A DNA stretch of 36,928 nt from Salinivirgaceae bacterium (lineage in GTDB: Bacteria; Bacteroidota; Bacteroidia; Bacteroidales; SZUA-534), in the NCBI GenBank assembly GCA_017557605.1, contig JAFYYJ010000030.1, forward strand, positions 1 to 36,928. Reading direction: 5' to 3'. Below the pieces are notes generated by a model. That model made no database searches and had not been told where the DNA came from. It saw only the letters and a program-made list of their open reading frames with translations. How positions within the stretch are numbered: the first letter of the stretch is position 1; the number at the start of each line of letters is the position of its first letter. A program made the position numbers and the translations under genes. Positions 1 through 8,886 of this stretch are shown piece by piece.

Positions 1-600
1 GTGTTTCGCGCAAGCGTGAGTCTTGAAGTAGTGCTTGTCATTGCCCTGCATACCCAGCACGGTCTGAACGCCCAGAACGCTTGTCAGATACGGGTCTTCG
101 CCGCAAGTCTCTTGACCGCGTCCCCAGCGCGGGTCACGGAAGATGTTCACATTGGGGCACCAGAATGTCAGTTCGGGGTTGCCAGGGTAGTAGGTCACGC
201 CCATTGGCACGTTAAAGAGCGACGAGTCGCTGTGGTTGGTGCGGTTCCAGTTGGCGCGGGCCTCGTCCGACACCGTCGAGAACACGTTGTAGAACAGTTC
301 GGGGCTGAACGAAGCGGCCATACCGATAGGCTGCGGATAAACCGTGTAGCCTTCCTGACGCACGCCGTGGCACGCTTCCGACCACCAGTTGTACGACGGA
401 ATGCCCAATCGGTCAACCGACACTGATTTGTTCATCATCAATCCCACTTTTTCTTCGGGGGTGAGAAGCGAGATAAGATTCTCAACCCGCTTGTCTATCG
501 ACAGTTTCGGGTTTTGGAACGGATATTCGTATTTCTGACTGCAGGATACGAAACTGACCGCAACGGCGGCCAAAGCAAAAGGTTTGAAAAATCTGTTCAT
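1..600 (-). CDS. Glycoside hydrolase family 3 lipoprotein, N-terminal part (runs off left edge)
   Basis: Reading leftward from the ATG at 600-598 gives 200 uninterrupted residues with no stop before the window edge, so the gene is truncated by the window and not necessarily broken. It starts with a signal peptide ending in a lipobox (SFVSC, Cys20), implying export and lipid anchoring. The rest matches the GH3 (beta-xylosidase/beta-glucosidase) barrel domain: RVENLISLLTPEEKVGLM, then YNWWSEACHGV, then the family signature FRDPRWGRGQETCGEDPYL, and finally ACAKH, the conserved Lys-His of the substrate pocket. The catalytic Asp lies in the part not seen. GH3 enzymes release terminal sugars from beta-glycans; the EACHGV form is common in xylosidase-type plant-polymer enzymes, but substrate cannot be fixed here. 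It sits 6 bases downstream of a DUF1573 gene and is probably co-transcribed with it. Confidence 0.9.
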   Translation of the reverse strand, partial: MNRFFKPFALAAVAVSFVSCSQKYEYPFQNPKLSIDKRVENLISLLTPEEKVGLMMNKSVSVDRLGIPSYNWWSEACHGVRQEGYTVYPQPIGMAASFSPELFYNVFSTVSDEARANWNRTNHSDSSLFNVPMGVTYYPGNPELTFWCPNVNIFRDPRWGRGQETCGEDPYLTSVLGVQTVLGMQGNDKHYFKTHACAKH

Positions 601-606
601 TTGCAT

Positions 607-1653
607 TTAATTGTTATTATTACTGAAAATTAATTCCTTATATGGTCTTTGCGGGTCGTTGGTGAATAGGCGCACGCTGTATTTTCCGTCCGTTTTGGCC
701 TCTGCCTTGACGGCGATTTTCCGCCCAGCCTTCACCACCGTTCCGTCGGCAATGCTCACCGTCACGCTCGCGGGCGATTCCACCTTGTAAATCACAAGGT
801 CGGCTTTCCCGTTGTTAGTCAGTTCGATAGTGCCCGACAGCGTCCCCGACAGCCAGCCGCTTTCAAGCCGCCCGACCGACGGATATGTCTGCATATCAGG
901 CTTTTCGGTCGATTCCGATGGCTTTGCCATTGCAATGGCCGATATGGTTATCGGTGTCCGAGCCCGTTGTCCGTTGACAATCAGCCAGATGGTATCGTTG
1001 AAGGTGCGGAAAAGAGTCTTGTCGTCGGGTATTGTATAGGTGATTGTCACGGCCGATTCGCGCCCTGCCTCAAGCCTGTACGGCGCCACGGCTCGCAGTT
1101 CGGGCGTCGCGGTGGTCTGCACGTCAAGGTCCATTGCCTTGTCCGATGCGTTGGCTATATACACCTGTTTTTGAGCCATTTTGCCCTGATAGACATATCC
1201 GAAAGGCATTGCAGTCTTGTTGGCGTAGAGCATATCGGTCAGCGTGTAGAAGTAGCGTTCCTGAATGCTGCGGTCGGCGGGCACCACGTCGGCTTTGGTC
1301 GAGAGCGTGCCAAGCGAGCGCCCTTCGGTGTCAACAATCTCAATGGTGCGGTAGGTGTCGCCCACGGCTCCCGAAGGGGAGTAGGTTACAACCACATCGG
1401 TCATCTTCCCAGGCTCGACGGGTGTGCTCAAAAAATCGGCGTTTATGCACGAGCACCCAGGAATGGCGCGCGATATGGCCACATTGTGGTTCGAGTTGTT
1501 GAGCAGGTGGAATGCGTGGCTCACAGGTCCGTCAGCCTCGCTGATAGTGCCGAAATCCCACTCGTAGGTGTCGAATACGGGCACAGAGACATTGTTTTGC
1601 GCGTTTGCGCAAAGTGATAGTGTAATTGTAACAATAATTGACAGCCGTCTCAA
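607..1653 (-). CDS. DUF1573 domain secreted protein
   Basis: This encodes 348 residues with a signal peptide (RRLSIIVTITLSLCANAQN). Residues about 25-120 fit DUF1573, an immunoglobulin-like domain common in exported Bacteroidota proteins: the pattern YEWDFGTISEADGPVSHAF, the Cys pair CSC, and VEPGKMTDVVVTYSPSGAVG. A second similar beta-sandwich appears in the C-terminal third (LTNNGKADLVIYKVES, then RLFTNDPQRPYKELIF). The start is a TTG at 1653-1651: there is no in-frame ATG near it and a stop codon lies a short way upstream, at about 1680. A perfect TAAATTTG -7-like box lies at 1670-1677 on this strand, which would give a very short leader. The function of DUF1573 proteins is not established. 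Position directly upstream of GH3 suggests one operon. Confidence 0.82.
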   Translation of the reverse strand: MRRLSIIVTITLSLCANAQNNVSVPVFDTYEWDFGTISEADGPVSHAFHLLNNSNHNVAISRAIPGCSCINADFLSTPVEPGKMTDVVVTYSPSGAVGDTYRTIEIVDTEGRSLGTLSTKADVVPADRSIQERYFYTLTDMLYANKTAMPFGYVYQGKMAQKQVYIANASDKAMDLDVQTTATPELRAVAPYRLEAGRESAVTITYTIPDDKTLFRTFNDTIWLIVNGQRARTPITISAIAMAKPSESTEKPDMQTYPSVGRLESGWLSGTLSGTIELTNNGKADLVIYKVESPASVTVSIADGTVVKAGRKIAVKAEAKTDGKYSVRLFTNDPQRPYKELIFSNNNN

Positions 1654-1755
1654 TGTCAGAGAATTTGCCCAAATTTATGCAAATCTTTAATATAGTGTAG
1701 CAAAAATGCTGCAGCTTAAATTCGAAAACGGTCTGACGGAGGTTTGTCGGATTGA

Positions 1756-2133
1756 CTATTTGTGTGTTAGCAGAATTATTGACAGAATAGAATCGATGAA
1801 AATGAAGAAGAAATAGGCGACCATGAAATTGACGGCCACAGCCACGCCTTTGCCTGTCAGCGGAATGACAACCACAAACAGAAGAATCATCGCCAGAAGC
1901 ATTTTCAGCATATTCATGGCTATTACTATCAGTCCGGCTTGCTCAGGGAAATGATTTTTTACAAAATACGACCCCAATAAGTGGAGGAGAGTCAATGAAG
2001 CCAAAATGCCGTAAATGACAAGCAGATGCGGCACGCTGACAGACACAAAATCCGGTGCAAGCATTGCAAGCGTAAAATGCGCTATAATAATCAAAGCTGC
2101 AAACAAAAAACTGAATGAAAAACGATTGTTCAT
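1756..2133 (-). CDS. Small four-helix inner-membrane protein, function unknown
   Basis: This encodes 125 residues that are almost wholly hydrophobic. Four membrane segments can be seen: about 8-27, 36-53, 67-89 and 98-121, separated by short polar turns (SYFVKNHFPEQ between the second and third). No catalytic or binding motif is recognisable. The layout resembles small Bacteroidota membrane proteins of the DUF6168 or AtpI-like kind, but I cannot assign a family with confidence. It begins 18 bases after the hflX stop on the same strand and is probably transcribed with hflX. Confidence 0.65.
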   Translation of the reverse strand: MNNRFSFSFLFAALIIIAHFTLAMLAPDFVSVSVPHLLVIYGILASLTLLHLLGSYFVKNHFPEQAGLIVIAMNMLKMLLAMILLFVVVIPLTGKGVAVAVNFMVAYFFFIFIDSILSIILLTHK

Positions 2134-2151
2134 AAACGTAAACTAAAACAC

Positions 2152-3363
2152 CTAACTCTCTTCGTATTTCTCGAACAGGAAATTATTGTAAGGATAGCGC
2201 TCGGCATGAATAGCCTTGGCCTTCTCGTAAATCATTTTTTTGAATTCTTCGATATTGAGTTTCTCTTTGGCCGAGATGAAGATGCATGGCAGATTGTTTT
2301 TGGCTATCCATGAACGTTTCAGTTCGTCGAGCGGAATGTTGACGCGAGTTGGCGCGGTCATGTCAAACTCGTCTTGCGGCTCGTAGTGGTAGTTGTCTAC
2401 CTTGTTGAAGACTACGTAGGTCGGGATGCTGTGCGCGCCAATGTCGTGAAGCGTGTTGTTAACCACATCTATCTGCTCCTCAAAGTCGGGGTGCGAAATG
2501 TCGACTACATGCAACAGAATGTCGGCTTCGCGTACCTCGTCGAGCGTCGATTTGAACGACTCCACAAGGTCGTGCGGCAGTTTGCGGATAAATCCGACTG
2601 TGTCGGAGAGCAAGAAAGGCAGATTTTCAATAACCACCTTGCGGACAGTGGTGTCGAGAGTCGCAAAGAGTTTGTTTTCGGCAAACACGTCGCTTTTGCT
2701 CAGCATGTTCATTATGGTCGATTTGCCGACATTGGTGTAGCCCACAAGTGCGATGCGAACCATTTGTCCGCGGTTTTTGCGCTGCGTGGCCATTTGCCGG
2801 TCAATTTTATCCAACTGTTCTTTCAAATGCGATATTTTGTCAAGGATGATTCGGCGGTCAGTCTCAATCTGAGTCTCGCCCGGGCCGCGCATACCTATAC
2901 CGCCCCGCTGCCGTTCAAGGTGCGTCCACATTCGTGTCAGGCGAGGCAGAAGATACTGGTATTGCGCCAGCTCCACTTGCACCTTGGCGTGAGCCGTGCG
3001 TGCCCGCTGGGCAAAAATATCGAGAATCAGGTTGGTGCGGTCCAAAACGCGGGCTTTGAACAGCTTTTCGATGTTGCGGAGCTGTGTCGGCGTCAGTTCG
3101 TCGTCAAAAATCACCAAGTCGATGCTGTTTTCCTCAACAAAAGTTGCCACCTCCTGGATTTTTCCGGCACCAAGAAATGTCGCGCCGTTTGGCCGGTCCA
3201 TTTTTTGCGTGAACCGTTTAACGGCTACGGCGCCGGCAGTGTCTGCCAGAAAAGCTAGCTCGTCAAGGTATTCATTCACCTTTTCCTCGTTCTGCTCTTG
3301 AGTTATAACACCCACTAAAACAGCCGTTTCCGCAATTCGTTCTCTTGATATGCCGTTGTCCAT
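2152..3363 (-). CDS. hflX: GTPase HflX
   Basis: This encodes 403 residues, close to the usual length. HflX is a ribosome-associated GTPase that splits stalled or stress-inactivated 70S ribosomes. The N-terminal HflX domain (about 15-195) carries DELTPTQLRNIEKLF, the ILDIFAQRARTAHAKVQVEL helix and the glycine-rich GGIGMRGPGETQIETDRR linker. The G domain follows: G1 GYTNVGKST (208-216), G3 DTVGF and G4 NKVD. The C-terminal tail (HAERYPYNNFLFEKYEES) is short. A near-consensus -7 box lies about 25 bases upstream of the ATG, and the gene probably leads a two-gene unit with the small membrane protein after it. Confidence 0.96.
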   Translation of the reverse strand: MDNGISRERIAETAVLVGVITQEQNEEKVNEYLDELAFLADTAGAVAVKRFTQKMDRPNGATFLGAGKIQEVATFVEENSIDLVIFDDELTPTQLRNIEKLFKARVLDRTNLILDIFAQRARTAHAKVQVELAQYQYLLPRLTRMWTHLERQRGGIGMRGPGETQIETDRRIILDKISHLKEQLDKIDRQMATQRKNRGQMVRIALVGYTNVGKSTIMNMLSKSDVFAENKLFATLDTTVRKVVIENLPFLLSDTVGFIRKLPHDLVESFKSTLDEVREADILLHVVDISHPDFEEQIDVVNNTLHDIGAHSIPTYVVFNKVDNYHYEPQDEFDMTAPTRVNIPLDELKRSWIAKNNLPCIFISAKEKLNIEEFKKMIYEKAKAIHAERYPYNNFLFEKYEES

Positions 3364-3386
3364 AATTGTTTGTAATCAAAACCGTG

Positions 3387-3394
3387 CAAAGCTA
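3387..3394 (-). promoter_or_regulatory. -7 box of the hflX promoter
   Basis: On the minus strand this reads TAGCTTTG followed by CAC, an exact match to the Bacteroidota -7 consensus TAnnTTTG. It lies about 25 bases upstream of the hflX ATG. A good -33 TTTG partner is not visible, so the call rests on the -7 box and spacing. Confidence 0.5.
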
Positions 3395-3481
3395 AAAACT
3401 TTTTCGGGTGTTCAGTGCCGACAGCAATAGCCGAGAAATCATCCTTCGAAATAAAAAAATGCCTTAAATGCAATAAATTGC

Positions 3482-3489
3482 TATATTCG
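3482..3489 (+). promoter_or_regulatory. -7 box candidate for the kelch gene
   Basis: The sequence TATATTCG followed by CAC differs by one base from TAnnTTTG and shares the trailing GCAC seen at the hflX, typA and dehydratase promoters in this window. It would give a leader of roughly 55-60 bases before the ATG at 3554. No clear -33 element is visible. Confidence 0.4.
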
Positions 3490-3553
3490 CACGCTTAATT
3501 TTGAGCTTTATGTTCAGAATCTATTGATTTAGAAAAATTTAAATGTTTTATAG

Positions 3554-4672
3554 ATGAAAAATAAACTTGGTTCAGCTCTTTTGGTGTTTACCGTTGCGCT
3601 GACTTTCTGTAATTGCGAAAAAAACTCAGACTTATTGGGAAACTGGCGGACACTTTCGTCGCTTAACGCCCGCGGACGCGGCGGCGCCACTTGTTTTGTG
3701 ATAGACGATAAAGCATACATAGTTGGCGGTTCGGGTTATTACAAAACCATTGAATATTATAAGGAGACATGGCAGTTCAATCCCGACACTCGCTCGTGGA
3801 CTGAGTATGCGCCTATTGATACCGCCTCAAATATCAAAGGCCGTATGAATGGTGCCGGTTTTGCTATCAAGGGAAAAGGCTATTATGGTACCGGCTACGG
3901 AAAAGACGCCACTTATTTTAAAGACTTTTATGAATTCGACCCAGAAGGAACAACAAAAGTTCTGGATGTGAACGGTAAAGTAAAGGAACTTCCGGGAGAA
4001 TGGACGGTTACCGATTCGTTCCCGGGCGGAAAAGTTACTGCAACAATCAGCTTCTCTCTTAACGACATAGGATATGTAGGCACCGGTTATTCGAAAGAGC
4101 TTGGTGCTTCGAACACTTTCTATGCGTACAACCCCGACAATGCCGATGGCGAGAAATGGTCGGTTGTTGAGAATATCAACGCCGCAAAACGTCAGGGTGG
4201 CAGCGTGTTCATCATCGATGGATATGCTTATATATTCGGTGGAATCAACAACGGAATAGCTGTTGAGGATTTGGAGCGTTTCAACCCAGCCGAGCCCAAA
4301 GGTGATTACCGCTGGTTTAAGATTAGCCAGGATTTGTACGACGACTATCGCCGGAGAGGTGAGCTTCAGCGCCAACGTGCTGTGGCATTCTCAGTCAATG
4401 GACGCGGATATCTCTGCTGCGGTTCGGGAGCGGCAGGTGGCGCAAAAAACGACACTTGGGAGTATATTCCATTTGCCGGTGCCGAAGGTCGTGGCAAGTG
4501 GATAAAAGTGGCTTCGTTCGAGGGTGCTAACCGCTACAACGCTTGCAGTTTTGTTGTCAACAATTCGGCCTACGTGATGTGCGGACAGAACGGAACAAGC
4601 GAGAGCAGCTACTATGACGATGTCTGGAACTTTGACCCGACACAGGATTACGACGAAAAGAAGTATAAATAA
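3554..4672 (+). CDS. Kelch-repeat lipoprotein (first of a tandem pair)
   Basis: This encodes 372 residues. The signal peptide ends in a Cys-containing stretch (ALTFCNCEKN), consistent with a lipoprotein. Six kelch-like repeats follow, each with an xxxYxxGG or GYxGTG strand core and a [Y/W]xFxP closing strand: DDKAYIVGGSGYY, KGKGYYGTGYG, NDIGYVGTGYS, DGYAYIFGGINN, NGRGYLCCGSG and NSAYVMCGQNG. They should form a six-bladed beta-propeller, usually a protein or glycan interaction scaffold. No catalytic residues of the galactose-oxidase type are evident. The next gene is a clear paralogue in the same order, with the same LGNW start and DDVWxF ending. A terminator-like hairpin lies between the two. 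Confidence 0.85.
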   Translation: MKNKLGSALLVFTVALTFCNCEKNSDLLGNWRTLSSLNARGRGGATCFVIDDKAYIVGGSGYYKTIEYYKETWQFNPDTRSWTEYAPIDTASNIKGRMNGAGFAIKGKGYYGTGYGKDATYFKDFYEFDPEGTTKVLDVNGKVKELPGEWTVTDSFPGGKVTATISFSLNDIGYVGTGYSKELGASNTFYAYNPDNADGEKWSVVENINAAKRQGGSVFIIDGYAYIFGGINNGIAVEDLERFNPAEPKGDYRWFKISQDLYDDYRRRGELQRQRAVAFSVNGRGYLCCGSGAAGGAKNDTWEYIPFAGAEGRGKWIKVASFEGANRYNACSFVVNNSAYVMCGQNGTSESSYYDDVWNFDPTQDYDEKKYK

Positions 4673-4698
4673 TCAGGTTCCCTGAAACAGACCGTACT

Positions 4699-4735
4699 AA
4701 GGGAAATCTGTAAACGCGGTTTCCCTTTGTTTTTT
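4699..4735 (+). terminator. Intrinsic terminator between the two kelch genes
   Basis: AAGGGAAA at 4699-4706 pairs with TTTCCCTT at 4720-4727 around a 13-base loop, and a T-rich run follows (TGTTTTTT). It lies 27 bases after the first kelch stop. It would reduce read-through into the second kelch gene, although that gene starts only 16 bases later and has no obvious promoter of its own. Confidence 0.6.
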
Positions 4736-4751
4736 AAAGACAATTTGGCAA

Positions 4752-5810
4752 ATGAGGAACGCACTACGTTCAATACTTTTAGCGGCATTAACAGCCGTGG
4801 CGCTTGTCGGCTGCAACGATGATGAATATCTTGGCAACTGGCTCAAAGTATCTACTTTGAATGCCAAAGGCTGTGGAGGTTCGTCGGTCTTCAGTATCGG
4901 GAACAAGGCCTATCTGGTTGCCGGCTACGGATACTATTACACCGTTAAATATTTCAATTCAACTTGGGTTTTCGACACCGAAGATTACTCGTGGACCGAG
5001 TCCGATACCTTGCCCGGTGCGCCCCGCAAAGATGGTGTGGCCTTTACGATAGGTGGCAAGGGATATTACTGTGGAGGCATTGGTGCCGACGGCTCGTATT
5101 TCGGAAACATGTATGAGTTTGACCCAGAAGCTGAAAAAGGCTCAAAGTGGCGCGAGTTGGAAAACGACCCTTATCCCGATGGGGCGTTCTTTGGCGGAGT
5201 AGGCTTTGCCATAGGCGACTGCGGTTATGTGGGGGGCGGAATGAACGACAAAACCGGACCCACGAACAAATATTTCCGTTTCGACCCGTCGAAGCCTGAA
5301 GGCTCACGATGGACACAAATCGACAAGGAAGGCCTTGCGGTGAAACGTCTGGGAGGCAACTCGTTTGTGATAGGCGACAAGGCTTACATTTTGGGCGGCC
5401 GGCACAACGACTACCGTGTGAAACATTTTGAGTGCTACAACGCGTCGACTGACGAGTGGACTGTGATAAGCGAAGATATGCTCGAGGATTACAATATCGA
5501 CATGCTGTTCCGTTACAATGCATCAACCTTTGCCATTGGCAACAAAGGCTACATAACCTGCGGCGTCAAATTTACCGGCGAGGTGCTGCGCGACACTTGG
5601 GAGTTCACTCCCGATGTCAACAATGGAAAAGGCGCTTGGCAGATGATTGCCAAATTCGATGGTGCAAGCCGCTATTGCGCGCCCACGGCCACAATCAACG
5701 GCAGCGGATATTTGTTCTGCGGACAGAATGGTGTGGGCTCTACAAATTTTAAAGACGATGTCTGGAAATTCAATCCTGATGAGGAATACAATAGGAGGAC
5801 ATATAGATAA
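4752..5810 (+). CDS. Kelch-repeat lipoprotein (second of a tandem pair)
   Basis: This encodes 352 residues with a standard lipobox (AVALVGC, Cys at about 21, followed by NDDEYLGNW). It has six kelch-like repeats with the same order and spacing as the upstream gene: GNKAYLVAGYGYY, GGKGYYCGGIGADG, GDCGYVGGGMND, GDKAYILGGRHND, GNKGYITCGVKF and GSGYLFCGQNG. The two proteins are clearly a gene duplication. The predicted product is a lipid-anchored beta-propeller facing the periplasm or the cell surface; partner unknown. Its stop codon abuts the cvpA start with no spacer, and the cvpA ribosome site lies inside this reading frame, so the two genes are translationally linked. Confidence 0.85.
   Translation: MRNALRSILLAALTAVALVGCNDDEYLGNWLKVSTLNAKGCGGSSVFSIGNKAYLVAGYGYYYTVKYFNSTWVFDTEDYSWTESDTLPGAPRKDGVAFTIGGKGYYCGGIGADGSYFGNMYEFDPEAEKGSKWRELENDPYPDGAFFGGVGFAIGDCGYVGGGMNDKTGPTNKYFRFDPSKPEGSRWTQIDKEGLAVKRLGGNSFVIGDKAYILGGRHNDYRVKHFECYNASTDEWTVISEDMLEDYNIDMLFRYNASTFAIGNKGYITCGVKFTGEVLRDTWEFTPDVNNGKGAWQMIAKFDGASRYCAPTATINGSGYLFCGQNGVGSTNFKDDVWKFNPDEEYNRRTYR
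5793..5798 (+). promoter_or_regulatory. Strong Shine-Dalgarno for cvpA inside the kelch gene
   Basis: A perfect AGGAGG lies 12 bases upstream of the cvpA ATG and within the last codons of the kelch gene. Such strong sites are uncommon in Bacteroidota, so it supports the chosen cvpA start. Confidence 0.55.
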
Positions 5811-6374
5811 ATGGCACAGACATTTGACATAATTGTACTTATCCTGCTCGGTATTTCGGCTGTTACGGGAATCTTCAAAGGCTTGATAACCATGCTTACA
5901 TCGCTCGTTGCCATTCTGCTTGGCGCGTGGCTCACAATGAAGTTCTCCTACATCACAGGAGGATTTCTGCAGCAACATTTCAACTTCAACGAGCAGTATG
6001 TTACGGTGGCATCTTTTGTAATCACTTTTTTGGCTGTGGTAGTGGGCGTTCATCTGCTCGGCAAAACAATCAGCAGCCTTGTCAAGGCCATTGCACTTGG
6101 TTGGGTCGATAAGATTCTAGGCTTGGTTTTTAGCGTGTTGCGCAGTGCGTTCATAATCAGTGCCATTGTGTCGGCGTTGAGCTCTTTTGGACCTACATCG
6201 TCGTTATTCAATGGCGAAATCAAGAACGATAGCAAACTTTACAACAAGATTGCACCCATTGCGCCGTTTGTGTTCGACCAGCTCAATTTCAACCTCGGCG
6301 ACCACATCCCGACTGTTCCGACCATACCTTCGGACCTTGGTGATATTTTGCCAGAAGACGCGAAAATCTTGTAA
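5811..6374 (+). CDS. cvpA: CvpA family membrane protein
   Basis: This encodes 187 residues. The N-terminus FDIIVLILLGISAVTGIFKG is typical of the CvpA (colicin V production) family. Four membrane segments are visible at about 5-22, 27-45, 62-82 and 98-120, with the conserved VKAIALGWVDKILGLVFSVLR helix pair near the middle. CvpA proteins sit in the inner membrane and affect envelope homeostasis; the exact biochemical role is not known. The C-terminal 60 residues are polar and Pro-rich. The ATG directly follows the kelch stop. tyrS begins 35 bases downstream on the same strand. Confidence 0.88.
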   Translation: MAQTFDIIVLILLGISAVTGIFKGLITMLTSLVAILLGAWLTMKFSYITGGFLQQHFNFNEQYVTVASFVITFLAVVVGVHLLGKTISSLVKAIALGWVDKILGLVFSVLRSAFIISAIVSALSSFGPTSSLFNGEIKNDSKLYNKIAPIAPFVFDQLNFNLGDHIPTVPTIPSDLGDILPEDAKIL

Positions 6375-6409
6375 TGTTTCGATAAATCATTTAAAATAAA
6401 ATAGATACG

Positions 6410-7702
6410 ATGAATTTTATAGAAGAATTGACATGGAGAGGCATGATTCACCAGATGATGCCTGGAACTGAAGAATTACTTGCAAAAGAACAAGTTACAG
6501 CATATTTGGGAATCGACCCAACGGCCGACTCGCTGCATATTGGCCACCTTTGCGGCGTGATGATGCTGCGCCACTTCCAACGCTGCGGCCACAAACCGCT
6601 GGCTTTGATTGGCGGCGCTACCGGTATGATTGGCGACCCTTCGGGCAAGAGCCAGGAGCGCAACTTGCTCGACGAGGAGACTCTGCGCCACAATGTTGCC
6701 TGCATCAAAAAACAGCTGTCGAAATTCCTTGACTTTGACAGCGATGCACCAAACCGTGCCGAGCTGGTAAACAACTACGACTGGATGAAGGATTTCACCT
6801 TCCTCGATTTTGCACGCGAGGTGGGCAAGCATATCACCGTCAACTATATGATGGCCAAAGATTCGGTGCAGAAGCGTCTAAATGGCGAGGCTCGCGACGG
6901 TCTGTCATTCACCGAGTTCACCTATCAGTTGCTTCAGGGTTACGACTTCCTGTATCTGAACGAGCACAAAAACTGCAAGCTGCAGCTTGGCGGTGCCGAC
7001 CAGTGGGGTAATATTACCACTGGCTCTGAGCTCATCCGCCGCACCAACGGCAACGAGTGTTTTGCCCTTACCTGCCCGCTCGTAACCAAAGCTGACGGCG
7101 GCAAATTTGGCAAAACCGAAAGCGGCAACGTTTGGCTCGACCCAGTCCGCACATCGCCGTACCAGTTCTATCAGTTCTGGATTAACACATCGGATGCTGA
7201 CGCCGAGAAATACATCAAGATTTTCACCACTCTCTCGAAAGAGGAAGTTGCCGAATTGGTTGCCGAGCAGGCAAAAGACCCTGGCCTTCGTCCGTTGCAA
7301 AAGCGTTTGGCTAAAGAAGTTACCATTATGGTTCACTCAGAGGAGGATTACAATATGGCTGTTGAGGCTTCGGGCATTCTGTTCGGAAAATCGACCAAAG
7401 ATAGCCTGCTGAAACTTGACGAACGTACGTTCCTTGATGTATTTGCTGGTGTGCCAACATACGAAATCAGCAAAGCTGAACTGACAGCTGGTATTGGAGT
7501 CCTTGACCTTCTGACCGAAAAAGCACCTGTCTTCCCGTCGAAGGGAGACTTGCGTCGCAACATCCAAGGCGGCGGCGTATCGATTGATAAAGAGAAAGTT
7601 ACCGACCCAAATCTGGTTGTAAACGAGTCGTTCCTGGTCAACGGCAAATATCTGCTTGCACAGAAAGGCAAAAAAGATTATTCGCTGCTGATTGCGAAAT
7701 AA
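6410..7702 (+). CDS. tyrS: Tyrosine--tRNA ligase
   Basis: This encodes 430 residues, the normal bacterial length. The enzyme charges tRNA-Tyr with tyrosine using ATP in the cytoplasm. Class I signatures are present: HIGH at 43-46 ([12 protein letters not shown]) and the KMSKS equivalent KFGKT at 232-236. The tyrosine-pocket segment [11 protein letters not shown] is intact. The C-terminal S4 RNA-binding domain is recognisable from [21 protein letters not shown] to the end. No T-box or other leader element is visible in the 35-base gap upstream. The exonuclease-fold gene follows after 7 bases. Confidence 0.97.
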   Translation: MNFIEELTWRGMIHQMMPGTEELLAKEQVTAYLGIDPTADSLHIGHLCGVMMLRHFQRCGHKPLALIGGATGMIGDPSGKSQERNLLDEETLRHNVACIKKQLSKFLDFDSDAPNRAELVNNYDWMKDFTFLDFAREVGKHITVNYMMAKDSVQKRLNGEARDGLSFTEFTYQLLQGYDFLYLNEHKNCKLQLGGADQWGNITTGSELIRRTNGNECFALTCPLVTKADGGKFGKTESGNVWLDPVRTSPYQFYQFWINTSDADAEKYIKIFTTLSKEEVAELVAEQAKDPGLRPLQKRLAKEVTIMVHSEEDYNMAVEASGILFGKSTKDSLLKLDERTFLDVFAGVPTYEISKAELTAGIGVLDLLTEKAPVFPSKGDLRRNIQGGGVSIDKEKVTDPNLVVNESFLVNGKYLLAQKGKKDYSLLIAK

Positions 7703-7709
7703 CCGTGTT

Positions 7710-8825
7710 GTGTTTCGTAAGATTCTGAGACATATCATCCTGATTATCAACATCGGCTTTGTTGTGCTGATGTTGGTGTCAGGGTTGGCGCGTTACTTCA
7801 ATCCGGCAAAATATACGCTGATAGCCATAACAGGTCTCGGCTTCCCGATTCTGCTTATCATCAATGTCTTTTTCGCTGCAGGCTGGCTCATTGCTCGGAA
7901 ACTTTACTGTTTCATTTCACTTGTGCCCATTCTTTTGTTTATGTTCCGCCATATCGATTTCGGTAGTGGCGGCCGTCATACACCTAGCACCGAGAAATTC
8001 AGGGTGATGACCTACAATTCGCACGGAATAGGCTATTCATATTGGCCAAAGCACAAAAAGACAATGGAGGAAATGGTTGATTTCATCCATTCACGCAGTG
8101 CCGACATTGTCTGCATACAGGAGTTTGCCAGTGGTAAAAACGATATGCCGGCCGAGCGGCTGCTGCAGAAAGAGTATGGTTATGCCCATGTGGCGCTGGC
8201 CGCTCCCAACTGGATGCGCGGCGACATAAAAAACGGTATCGCCACCTTCAGCCGCTTCCCGATAGTTGCGAAGCATAACATCGAATCGTCGAAAGAAGGG
8301 AACACCTTTTTGCTGACAGATGTGCTCATCGGCACCGACACCGTGCGTATTATCAACTGCCACTTGCAGTCGAATCGGTTTTCGGAGGGGGAGTATGAGT
8401 TTATCGAGGATATGAACTCATTTAATGCCGGAGTCTATAAGAAAACGGAAATGGACCAGAAGCTTGAAGGTGTGCGCAGCGTGTTGGCGCGTATGCGGAA
8501 GGCCTACAAATGGCGTGTGAAACAAACTGAGAAACTGACAAAACTTATCGAAGAGTCGCCATACTCAACATTTTTGTGTGGTGATTTCAACGACACGCCG
8601 TCGTCGTATGTCTATCGGAAAGTGAGCCGCCGAATGCGCGATTCGCACCGGATAGCTGATTTTGGTTGGCATAACACCTACCGCCGATTCTGGCCAGGCC
8701 TGCGCATCGACTATGTAATGTACAACGGCGCTATCCAATGTTGCGACCACAATGTGCCGGCTTACGATGTGTCGGACCATCGCCCTGTTGAAGCGGAGTT
8801 TTTCATAGCAAAACCGAAAAACTGA
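7710..8825 (+). CDS. Endonuclease/exonuclease/phosphatase-fold membrane protein
   Basis: This encodes 371 residues from GTG at 7710; an in-frame TTG at 7692 would overlap tyrS by 11 bases and is less likely. The first 80 or so residues hold two or three membrane helices (IILIINIGFVVLMLVSG, IAITGLGFPILLIINVFFAA, CFISLVPILLFMF). The rest is a DNase I-like EEP domain with its metal and catalytic motifs: VMTYNSHG, DIVCIQEFASG, IINCHLQSNRF, CGDFNDTPSS and the final YDVSDHRPVEAEF. The active site therefore looks intact, facing outward from the inner membrane. EEP proteins cleave nucleic acids, phosphoinositides or sphingolipids; which applies here cannot be read from sequence. Confidence 0.88.
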   Translation: MFRKILRHIILIINIGFVVLMLVSGLARYFNPAKYTLIAITGLGFPILLIINVFFAAGWLIARKLYCFISLVPILLFMFRHIDFGSGGRHTPSTEKFRVMTYNSHGIGYSYWPKHKKTMEEMVDFIHSRSADIVCIQEFASGKNDMPAERLLQKEYGYAHVALAAPNWMRGDIKNGIATFSRFPIVAKHNIESSKEGNTFLLTDVLIGTDTVRIINCHLQSNRFSEGEYEFIEDMNSFNAGVYKKTEMDQKLEGVRSVLARMRKAYKWRVKQTEKLTKLIEESPYSTFLCGDFNDTPSSYVYRKVSRRMRDSHRIADFGWHNTYRRFWPGLRIDYVMYNGAIQCCDHNVPAYDVSDHRPVEAEFFIAKPKN

Positions 8826-8886
8826 ACGCAGAAACAACAACAAATGCTTTTTTGATTATGTTTGTATAATCTTGAACATACAGAGA

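Noticed and set aside
7692..7709. TTG start for the exonuclease-fold gene overlapping tyrS
   Set aside because: The GTG at 7710 avoids overlap and removes only six residues outside any domain; the choice is still not certain.
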